This document shows positions 44,501 through 56,500 of a stretch of DNA of 64,000 nucleotides, in pieces (the stretch's first letter is position 1; each line of letters opens with the position of its first letter). The notes below the pieces were generated by a model. That model was not told where the DNA came from. It did not search any database and saw nothing but the letters and a program-made list of their open reading frames with translations. The position numbers and the translations under genes were made by a program. Source of the stretch: Siphonodentalium dalli (taxonomy: Eukaryota > Mollusca > Scaphopoda > Gadilida > Siphonodentaliidae); assembly GCA_032622095.1 (NCBI GenBank), contig CP136062.1:130899282-130963281 (forward strand). The letters run 5' to 3'.

Positions 44501-47500
44501 AAGTGAAACATTAAAGAGAACTTGAAAGTTTTAGGAACTATGAGATAACTTTAATAAGCTGAGCTCAGACAAACCAAAGGGAGCGTTTTATATGTGAGGA
44601 TATAAGTTTTAAAATAAAGTCTTTTAAGACGCAATTGGACCTCGCATGAAAAATCGCTCCCTTAGTCAATTGGACATCAGCAAGACTTTAATTTAAGAAA
44701 ATTGTGCACGTTGAGAGTGGTGCGCTGCAAAACCAACAGGAGCGTTCTTTGAAACAATTTATCCTCCACTGCATGATGTAAAAAAGTCAGAAGAAGATTA
44801 GGTTGCTAAAATTCGCTCCCAGTGTTTGTAGAACACAAAACTTTCACAGGATACTAATTTGTGGCGCATAACGCACTAAACAAACACCTTACATGCATGT
44901 TGTAAAATAGTTCCCTAACGAAAGTGATATTAAAAATACATATCAACATCAAATGAACAATTATCAGTCTGCAATTTAAACAGGCGAAATTAATACTCTA
45001 GGTCGAACAAGTACCACGTGACGTATTTCCGGATTTTGAGTTTGTAAGAATTGCAGATATGTACTTTCACAAAATGTATAAATATGTGGAACTGGGACGA
45101 GACCTTAGTCTTTATATGAAGCATTATATGCAGCACAAAAATGGTAAGTATGAATATATGAGCATGCGAAATATTTACACAATTGATGAATGAAGTTTCA
45201 GAAAATGAACAGTTTCAAGAGCGAGTGATGATGAGCGGCTTCCGGTAGATTTGAGATGACAAAACTGTGCAAATGCATTTTATGATATTTGAAGACAACG
45301 AATACATGTAGTGATGTATGGCTTTGATGAAGGGTGAAGTATAAGTTCCTTAATATGTATTTAACAAATATATGATATTTGGTGAAGTATGAATGAAAAT
45401 CCGAATGATTTAAATTTCCAGTATGCCCAATTTTGTTATATGTCTAGTACTACGAAGAATTAAACGATCAATAACAACAATTAAACGGTAGATATAATGA
45501 ACCCGAGCATCAAAAGTTATACACTGGAATGTTTTTTTTACCATAATGGTCTGTGCGTACTGTTGAATATGTGTGTCAGAGACAATCAAAGCGATCATCA
45601 AGGGAATCAAAGAGACAATGCTGTCAAAACAATCAATTATATTACACCGTCATCGCTCATTACTTGTAAGCATGTCGCAATAAAACATACACCAGACCCA
45701 ATGAAACAGGAAAGAGTAAACAGTACGGATTACCAATTTGCCATAATGACTTATCAGTAACAATGGACCTATCCGTAGATACCGCCCCAATTTCAATTAT
45801 TAGTAGAGCGGTTAAGAAAAAAATCATGCACTTTTGAGTAGAAGCATGAAACTTCTCACATATCATTATGGACATATATAGATCAATTTCTGATATGGAC
45901 CTAATTTCAAAAATTCAAAATGGCCGCCAAATCCAAGATGGCCGCCAAATGGGTCAAAACATTTCGCAGTGTCTAGTTATACACCGAATACAGAAAACAT
46001 ATTTGACATATGATGGTGTAGTTAATTGTTTGGTTTTCGCCGTACATATGCGTATATAATGAGACCAATTTTGTTAGCCATCACCCAAAATGGCCACCAA
46101 AATATCCCAAAATGGCCACCAAAATTTTTTAAAAAAATCTATTTTTCTTAAATTCTTCACTTCTTTCTAAATTATCCCAGACATTTTACGGGTAATGTGG
46201 TAATTTCTTCTCGTAATATTGACAGTAGTCATTTCCTATCAATTTGGAGCCATCATATGGGTATTCTGGGTTACCACCGGGCCATGTATATACACAGTTT
46301 TTTTAAATGACCATCAAATCACCCACATAGTACGTTAGTATTATTCCAACTACACTGTGTGCACTAAGAGCTCTGTAATGTATACAATAATTATCTTCTG
46401 GACATGAAAAATCGGTATCGCATTGTTGTTCATAAATTTATCTACTTTTACAAAAATTGCTGCCAAAATGGCCGCCATAATGGAACAAATCTAGATTTTC
46501 GTTAAAATTTACTATTTTTGGGCTAATTTTGCGACATACATTGTAAGGCCCATAGGCATGCACTTTTGAGTAGAACTATCAGACTTTGCATATATATAGT
46601 AGGACCATAGCTGATCAATTTCTGATATGGACCTATTTTCAAAAATCCAAAATGGCCGTCAAATCCAAGATGGCGGCCAAAGGGGTGACCGAATGGCCAT
46701 ATCTCTAGTTATACACCGATTACAGAAAACATATTTGACATATGGTGTTGTCGTTAATTGTTTGGTGTTCGCCATACATAAGTACATATAATGAGACCAA
46801 TTTTGTCAGCCATCCCCACAAGATGGCCACCAAAATATCCCAAAATGGCAACCAAACGTAGATTTTTTTTCACTTCTTTCTAAATTACCCCAGAAATGTT
46901 AAGGAGTATATGGTAATTTTCTCTCGTAATATTGATATTAGTCATTTCCCATCACTTTGGAGCCATTTCCGTTATTATTGGTTACAGCCTGGTCGTGAAA
47001 CAATAGTTTTAAAATAACGACCATCAAATCACCCAAGTAGTGCATTAGTGTTTAATATTCCATACACACTATGTGCATTAAGAAAACTGTAATGCACACA
47101 AGAGAATATTCCTTACAATTTATTGGGTTCATTTTGAGATAGAATTGGAACAGTACGATATATTTTATGATTTTGGACGGTCGGATAAAATGGAACACTT
47201 TTTTTGTTCTCAAAACCAATAAAATGAAAGTGGGTATGCGGTTTGACATGGGGCGGGCGGGAAAGGGGAAACCCACATATTATTTATTTTGGCCTTATAT
47301 ATCTAGTATAGTCTATACCGAACGTATTATATATAATGACCCCAATCGTGTGTAACAGATGAATTGTGACATGTGTGATGAGACTGTTGTAGTCTATACC
47401 GATCCTGTTGTCATATATAATGACCCTGAATCTGATAGTGTGTAAACAGATGTAGTGACTAGTGTAGCATGTATGATGACCCTGGTATAGTTTATGCTGG

Positions 47501-50500
47501 AACTGTTATGATATATAATTACCCTGTACTGGGGCTGACCGTGTGTATCATGTGCATTGTATGATGTATGGTGAGCCTGGTGTGGTTCATACTGAAGCTG
47601 TTATAAAATGTAATGATAATGATCGTGTGTAACAGACAAAGTGTGGCAGTTATTATGCTATTGGTGTAGTCTATGCCGAACATGTTATCACAATGACGTG
47701 CATCGTGTGTAACATATGAATTATGACATGTATGACGAGCCTGGTGTAGTCTACATTGGACTTCTGTTATCATATACACTAGTCAAATTTTGCTAAGGAT
47801 TACCCATAAATTGGTCATATTTAGACAGTAATATGCAATTTTGCCCTTTCGTATCTGACTATGGTGTAGATGCGTGATCATTTGTTCTGTCTTAGGATGC
47901 TACAATTTGAAATACACCGTGGTGTGATCTGTCCAGTGAACAAGTGGGTCTCCACGTTTTTCGTGATTTTGTCCACAATGTTTCTGTGTTCAAATCAGAT
48001 TGTTATCACTTCTCCTTTTCTCTATCATTTGATAGGCCGAGAACCTGTCACGTGGCGGGCGGCAAATCACACTGTCGCCCGCTGAGCCGGGCGACAACCA
48101 CTAACTTGTTGCCCTGGCCGTAACGTCAGTAATAAGTTTACTGTGGATATTGACCAACGAATACTACATACACATGTAGCTATACCACACCACCTCCTCT
48201 ACAACATACTAAAAATAACACTCCGCATATATACCTACATGTTTACACAATTTTACCAACCGTGGTGTGACCACATTGTTTGCATATAAATCGTGGAAAT
48301 ACGACATTTAACTTTCCGTGCGAGGTAGTAGGTTATTCCCCTTTGCCTGTGATCAGTATGTTGTCGTTTTCGTGTTTGACACGCTGTGTTGAGATGTCGC
48401 TGCTTTCGTTTGGCGTGTAGAGTGAAAGCTTGTAACTTTCGGCACCTGCACTAGCTAATACACATCCACTTATTGTTTGTGATCTAGCGTATTTACATGT
48501 AACTATTGTTACAAATGGGTAGCTCAGAATTATGCTTTTTAACATTGCTATACTTTGGTTAAAAAAATGTCCGATGAATCTTGTCATGTTAAAACCTGTT
48601 GTCGGGACAATACTTTTTATTGCATCATGCATCTCCAAATTCAGACTCGTTGTCCTATACATGTATGTCCGTATATCATGCGCTGATGAACTTTATATGA
48701 CAATTTTAGAGCCCATATTGTGTTAATAATATGTCGACATGTGCATTGCAGATATTACAAATACTTTTCCGTTGTCACCAAAGCTACAAATCTTGCTTCA
48801 TGTTTTGTCATCTTGTGTTAATTTATGACTTGATTAAGCTGGTGGAATAACAATGTTATTCAGTGCGGATAACAAAACAGTTATCGCCTTTATTTTTCGG
48901 GAGACACGGATATTTGTCGCCCGCTTGGGATATGAATGTCTCCCTCGGGGCAAAGCCCCTCGGGAGACATTCATCCCCAAACGGGCGACAAATATCCGTG
49001 TCTCCCTCAACACCAGGCGATAACTGTATAGTGTCACATGAGTGGCTATTACCAACAACTCTTCGGCATTGATTTAAAAAGGTTTCCGAATTAAGCACCC
49101 ACAATTTGTCCAGAGGGGTGGTGGTGCTCCAATCTGGAATGTCACATAGGTAGGTTTCTGCATGGCCAGGTGACAGCAATAACATTACATACAGGTGTGG
49201 AATCGCATCAATACCCATATTACTGTGGAAAGAAGTCACGACATAGTCATCTGCGGGTACGAAATGATAAGACAAACATATAACCTTTATGATGGCTTTA
49301 TCTCAAAGAAACTGTGAATCTGGCACATACCATGAATGTCATATCACTGCAGCGCTCCCCTCCAGAATGAGGCTGGGGTCATAATTTCAACACAGGCCAA
49401 CAGAAACAGACAACACGATGTTCGTTACGCTCAAGGAGTTGGCCTAGATTTCCTTGACAGACGTTTTTTGGTCTGGAGGAGGCGATATGAGAGTTTCACT
49501 GATGCCACAGTGGTGGAAGATAACCGCTAAGATGGTGGTTTGGTTATGGTGTGGGGAGGGATGCCTTTTGACGGTCGCACAGACATGTTTATCATCCAGA
49601 ACGGCACCATTGATGCCAGGCTTGGGAAACGTTATCTCAAAGAGGAAGGAATCAAATGCATTGATTTACCAGCGGTATCATACAATCTCAAACTCATAGA
49701 ACATGACTGGGTGATGTTGTAGACTGTGTGACAACTCGACACGTTCAACAGACATCTCTGCAAGAGTTGGACCAATCTCTGGTTGGGGAATGGATCTAAT
49801 CGTTTATACCAGATGCTTTCTCATTTTCTGGCATACACAATCAGTCTGGTGTAGTCTATATCGAACAGGTTTATAATAGTCCTGGTCGAGCACAACAGAT
49901 TCATTGTGGCAAGTGCGATGAGCCATGTTCCCCGATCTGGTATAATCCGACCTGTATTATATATAAGAAACACCATCAAATGTAGCAGGTACATAATGAC
50001 ATGTATGCTGAGCCTGTGTAGTGCACATATGTGGAAGCTATTGTCATATAGTGACCATAATTTGATGCAACAAATGCATACCAAACATGTTGGCTAATAT
50101 GAATCGATATAATGCCCCAAAAGTCAGTTTTAAGCTGGATTTGTTAAATTTCATGATCGTTTCTTATGTATTTCTAAACGTGTCCCTAAGTGCACCTCAC
50201 TAACAAAGTGGTAATCATCAGAGGTATGTTAGCAACTCATGGTCATATTGTCGAATTTGGAAGAAAATGCGTTGTTACATTTTCAACTCAAGTACGATGA
50301 TGTGGAGAAAATGTGCCATCTGACATGACACATTGTTCGAATTTAATGAAATAGAGCTATTCGACTGATCAACCATCTACAATTTGAATGGTTCTGCAAA
50401 AATGTAGTTAGTCTTGTAACAGAATAACACGGATGTTGTGTTATGAAGTACTCATTGCTTAAATAATTGGTTTTCACTTTCAATGACAACAGAGCTATGT

Positions 50501-53500
50501 TAATCACATCCGACTGAAAACTGGCTGAACAAGGGCATGTAATCCTTGGTACATTCGAATTATACACATTCTATTGATATATTATACATTAGACACACCC
50601 TCATAATTTGTTTCTGTCCATATTATAACGTTAAACTATTATGAAGGTAGTCACAGCAATGCAATGAACCGCTTATGGTGAAACTACTTCCAGTACATAT
50701 GATAGTATATTTTTCATATATTTCTTATATAAGCATCCTGAGATTATCAAGCAGGAACATTGTGGCATGTAACATTAGCCTGGTGCAGCATATGCCAATA
50801 TGTTATCATGTACAAGAATCACAATATCATATAGCAGGTACAGAACAGCATAATCATGGACCTGATTTAGTCAAATCGGACATGTTATCATATAACAATC
50901 TTACTTAGCAGAGAGGTTCCACGGTTGTACTAAAACATTCCTATTATGGCGGTCATTTTGGCAGTTATCTTTATTTTAACTACCAGCACATAGTTTAATA
51001 TTGCCTATGTCACTAGAGTGTACCACAATAATTATGACGGAGTCTTATAGAGTTGAAAAATTTAACGTTTGTATGCAAAAATGACAATGGTGTAAAATTT
51101 ACGCTGTCATTTTGGCAGACATCTTGGATTTTTATAGACATCTTATGGACCACCCCTGAAATTCCTTGAATTAGTATGTCTCAGAGATATGCCTGTGAGT
51201 CTTACAACTTTTATATCCCAGAATTAACCCCCAAAAAAGTTAATTTGAACGAAAATTCAAGATTTTTTCCATTTTAACGGCTATTTTGGCAGTAATTGTT
51301 GTATAAGTATAGCAATTTTGGATAAACAATGTGATACTGTTTTTGCATGTCCAGACAATTATTATTGTGTACATTACAGAGCTCTTAACGGACATAGCGT
51401 GGTTGGAATAATACTAATGTACTATGTGGGTGATTTGATAGTCGTTTTTTTAAACGTATACATGGTCCGGCGGTAACCAAGAATACTCAACATGACTCGA
51501 AATTGATAGTAAATGACTACTCTCAATATTCCGAGAAGAAATTCCCATATAGCCCATAAAATTTCTGGGATAATTTAGAAAGAAGTGTAGAATTTAAGAA
51601 AAATCGGCATTTTTTTTAAATTTTGGCGGCCATTTTGGGGGCCATCTTGGGGGATGGCTAACAAAATGAATTTAATTAAATGCGCATATGTATGGCGAAA
51701 ACTTAACAATTAACTACACCATCATATGTCAAATATTTTTTCTGTTATCGCCGTATAACTAGAGATAGGGTCATAACCGGAAATTTAGTGACCCCCTTGA
51801 GCGCCATCTTGGATTTGGCGGCCATTTTGAATTTTAGAAAATAGGTCCATATCAGATCCATATATGTCCATAATGATATGTGAGAAGTTTCATGCTTCTA
51901 CTCAAAAGTGCATGATTCCAGATTTTATCTGCCTTAACCGCTCTACTATATAGCCAATGAGCCGATAGCTTAAACCCGGAAGCGACATCCGCCTGCCTAG
52001 TGATATGAATCGCACCACAAGCGGGTCCCTAACTACCATTGTAAGCTATAGGGAATTTACGAACACGAGAGCAAAATATGTCTTAAAAAGCTACAATGGT
52101 GTTGAAATGGGCATGGGGAACATGTCCGGGTGACGAACGATATTTATACATGTTTTAGTTCGGTTTCCTAAATAAAAAAGTAACTAAGACATATGTTTAC
52201 ACTGGATTAAACAATGCCAACGACCACACTCGGATCCTAGTGTTATTTAAATTTCAATATTTATATATAACAGATTTCAAACTAAAACGTGGAAATAGTA
52301 GTCCCAATCGATGATGCGTTATGAATATTAATTGTGCCGCGAGTATGTGTTTTATGTGAAGTGTTTTTCGTTATAAATGTATACATTTGTTGCTGTTATA
52401 ACATCGTGGTAATATTGAGTTCAATGTCTGCTATTCACACTAACCTGCAAAATAGGATGTGGAATTTTAAAAGGCCATTATTTGATAATCCTTTGCATCC
52501 GGCCTGATGTCACCAGGGTTCATTCAGGGCGCTCGTGGTATGGTAAACTGATATCGTTATATTTATTTCGACAAAAGAGGGATTATAGATTAATTACCAC
52601 ATGTACACCTCCGTTTGGTTTATTTCATCAAGGTGTGAACCATTAGCATAGCTTCGATATTAAATTTGCTATTTGATATTGAAGTTTCATAAGGGCTTCA
52701 TTTACACGGTTTGATTCATCGTAAACATCTATCTTTGTTGGTTATCGGAAGTGGCCTAACAATCACACCTGATTTTTTGTTTAAAAACTGGTTCTATTTT
52801 TGTTTATATCTAACGACAGTCACTTTTACAAGATGCATATATACACACAAAGGTATCTTGAAAATCGTGATATTCAGAATGAAGCTATATTATCGTGTTA
52901 CATGGTGTTTAACAACACAGTCCTTTCTCATCGGAAGCCATTTTAGCACTGAAGAGATAGCAAAATTGAGATGGCTTGTGGTGCGTAGTAACAGTAACCA
53001 TGCAGTCTACAGGTGGGCGGGACGTACGGATAGGTCCCTTTGATCCCACTTGGGAGTCGGCCAGAGAATATATTCCCTGGAGTTGGCAGCGTACAAAACG
53101 ATCCCAGGAAGGAACTTTTTGTTGATGTAAACCAACAATGAGCACTTTTATTTTGTTTGAAGTTTTATTTTAATAAAACATCAAAAGCAATGTTATTTGA
53201 ATGTATTATATACATGTTTACATGCACATACATCGGTTAGGCCAAAAAAAAAAATTTTTGGTTCTCAGGCCCCGCCGCATTGAATAAAAAGGGCCGCATT
53301 AGGCCTTTTTATTGCAATGCCTGATGTTATGACAAAAAAACTTAACGAAAAAAAAAAAAAAAAATTTTTTTTTTTTTTTGGGGGATTTTATCAACATGTC
53401 CATATATATGTGTTGAATATTAGTGTGCATTGAACTCTAACATGTAATGTGTTAAAAAGTGACTTGCAGGCTAACAACATGAAGTAGATGACTACAATTC

Positions 53501-56500
53501 AGAAAATGATTAGCTGATCCTCATGCTCTTCTTACAATTAGTCATTGTGAACAACTTACACTAATTGTAACTTTATACAATTGAAAGGCACAGGACTAAA
53601 TTCAGGATCACATACATGTATTAGAATGGGGAGGTATCAGTTTTTAGACAACAATAACAGTAGTTAATGTCAGGGGCATTATATATTGTTAGGTAATCCC
53701 AGTCATACACTGGTAGTACAATGCCATTTTTATATAAGACTAAATGAGTTATATGCATAACAGTTCCCTCTACCTTTCTGGTTATTACTAGACAGAGGAA
53801 GGTATCTTTGTCCATGCTTACTAGGCGCAGAAAAAAATAAAAAATAAAAATAAAACCCTCCCTCCCTCATTGATTTGAAAAAAAAATTGCCCGAGAACCA
53901 AAACACTTTTTTTTTTTTGCCTTATAACTTAATTTTATAAACAGACGCACAATAAACTGCGCACCGGTGTTTTTCAGAATCGAAGGACTGAGCACACAAC
54001 ATTACATTTTACTGAGTACTGATGGCAGAAAAAAGGTTAACATAACATATGATCTCAAAATGAAAACCTACCTCACACAGTGTCATCAGACCAATATTCT
54101 TAGCCCGACTTGGATAAATGTAGTTAGCACTCTTGCTGGACATATCAGCGAAATAAACTCCTTTCCCAAACTACAAATAGAAACAATAGGGTGACTCATT
54201 CAAATGACAACCTGATTGTCATAGGCCAACAAATAAAACTTAAGTCTATTTCTCAAATATGCACAAACAATTACTGTCAGAATAGTGTTGAGGAATGCCT
54301 GCTTTTAATTTTCTCCCAGTACATGAAGATCGGAGTAACAGTAGGTAAGCAAGAAATGTTACTAGCTCTTCGATAAACAAAATATCAGTTGATCCTATTT
54401 GAAACTCATTCAATGCCGAGCCCACGGTGAATAACGTTGCCTGCGGTCAGCCCCTTTGAGCAACGTCATGCATCATATTACGTTTAGCATCATTCAACTG
54501 CAATTTTGAGGGTGATTATCATGCTTTAGGCCAAAGGAAAAAATATATGCGGTCTGGGTTTCCCTACCGACCCTATTTTAAACCCCCTACCCTAAAATTT
54601 GTTTCATGGTTTTCAAGAAAATCTATTGAATTTTTTCTCAAAAAATTTCATAAAACACAAAATTCATTTCAGTATCTCAGAATAGGTTGATTTCTTTGTA
54701 AAAGTATTGTGTAATATTAAAATTTATACAACAACAATCAAAAGTAGTTTTATGTCAATCTTGCAGAGTAAAATACGCACATGAAAAGTAATAAGAATAT
54801 GTCAAAATAAAAATTACATAAAAAAATAAAATTTCAAGCCTACCTACCGACCCTATTATTTTTCGGCTTGCAACCCAAACCAGACATTTAATTTTGTTTG
54901 GCCTCAGAACCACACTTATTATGTAACTGTTCACCACATGTGTTGGATTAACCATTTCTACAATAAATGGCTTCTCCCACTCAGTTATAAAATTATACAT
55001 CGGAATGGTATATTATTCATTTGGAGGGATGTTAATGATATATGGGCAGATGAAATGATAATGTAAGTGCAGAAGAATTCAATTCCTATTCATTGGTTGG
55101 AAATTCTATGGTCGTTTGTTAAACTTATTATCTGAACTACTTGCCGATGAGTATTTAGTACAGAAAGGGTTAATAGATTGAATTGCCAATGGAGTAGTTA
55201 TTAAGTGTCTCGGTCGGGAGTCATTATCAATGTCAGTATGCTGTCCCAGTATACGGGACTATGAAATTGTATGGGTATCGTTGACCTATTTATCAAGACA
55301 TCCTAATGAATTCCCATACCGACGCATTCCAATTGGTGAACGAACCAGATGGCATGTTGTAGACTTGCATTTGTTACAAATTCAACCAAGCCTGGATATA
55401 TCACGGCGGGATAGCGTCATCAAATTAACCCTCTGCGAACCTCATTCTGCTTAGACCTCAACTGCTATGGGAGACCTAGGATCGGGTTGAAGTTCCCAGT
55501 TGAGGTTGGTGATGTTCACCCATTTGTCCATCGATTATGTATTTTATCTTCTGCAAATTAGGGGATTTAAAAACTGAACAGAAGGGAAAATCAACTGAAA
55601 ACAATGTTAATATGAGACTATAGATACTTCACAGAAGATGACGCCTAAGCAGAATGAGGTCTCAAGAGGGTGAATATGGTAATGCTAGCCAACTGTGTGG
55701 GGTAGGATCACTAAATTCACCCTCCGTTGCAAAATTCGATTGTCAAAGTCTGAATTACAACAAACTTTCTTCAACAGTTGATACTGAAGCATTCTGGTCA
55801 TCAGAATGATTGTTCTATGTGGACACTACAATAAGCAATACTGCAGGTTGTCATGGTAACTGCATCTTTGTCATTTATATGTAAATATATTTTTTTCAAT
55901 ATCTAATGTGACTGAATCATTTTAAATGTTGTGCGGTAATTATTTCAGTGTCATGGTTATTAATTCTCAAAACAGACTAAGAACAAAATGCGGGATAAGG
56001 AATAGGGCAAGGTTTCTGCTATAGGGGCAGCAGGTCTCTTTAAACGTCCTTTCCCCTCCCCTCACCCAAATTTCCCCTCCGACATATTCCCCAACCGGAT
56101 CCGATCCACAGATTAAATGCCTACATCACCTGTGTATGTCACTCAATAAAACAAACAAGCAACAGGGAGTGATAAACTAAGATCATTTTATTTGCCCACT
56201 AATGCTGATCTCTACTCTAGTGAACCATTTTACATAAAAAGAATGTTTTTTCAGGGCTACACGCATCGATAATTAATGCTTTGGAAATTTATCGAAGCGA
56301 CACGCTAAAAGATTAATGCCATATGCATTGTGGTTGATTCTGCCTGGTTACGTTGTGATTACATTACTGTTCTGACTGATTCTGTTCTAGACGAGGTCCA
56401 GATGCTAGCCACTGAAGGATGATCAGGAATAGTTCATGGTATAACATGTTGACATGAATGTAGTAAAGTCGGATATAGAAATAAATTGCGAATTTTAACA

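Larger units (their letters stand above)
45800..51953. mobile_element. ~6.1-kb composite inverted repeat in PARP2 intron
   Basis: Termini TAGTAGAGCGGTTAAG (left) and CTTAACCGCTCTACTA (right) are inverted repeats. About 1 kb inside each end is reverse-complementary at high identity: ATGCACTTTTGAGTAGAAGC, AAAATGGCCGCCAAATCCAA, CACTTCTTTCTAAATTATCC, CACCCACATAGTAC. The left arm carries a second partial unit at 46555-47100. TAT may be a 3-bp target duplication. No intact transposase; the interior holds a minisatellite and a Tc1 relic. Confidence 0.65.

Noticed and set aside
48856-49275. A 139-codon minus-strand open frame, the longest in the window
   Set aside because: It runs through the 48877-49027 palindrome, so part reads the same stem on both strands. 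The remainder has no domain, splice context or family resemblance.
52711-53145. Overlapping open frames of 110 and 78 codons on opposite strands
   Set aside because: No recognised domain, no splice-site logic fitting either gene, and the antisense overlap suggests chance openness.
53621-53815. A 64-codon frame inside the Harbinger-like element, seemingly repeated at 60063-60280
   Set aside because: The second copy has a one-base insertion that breaks the frame, so it is not a conserved coding sequence.
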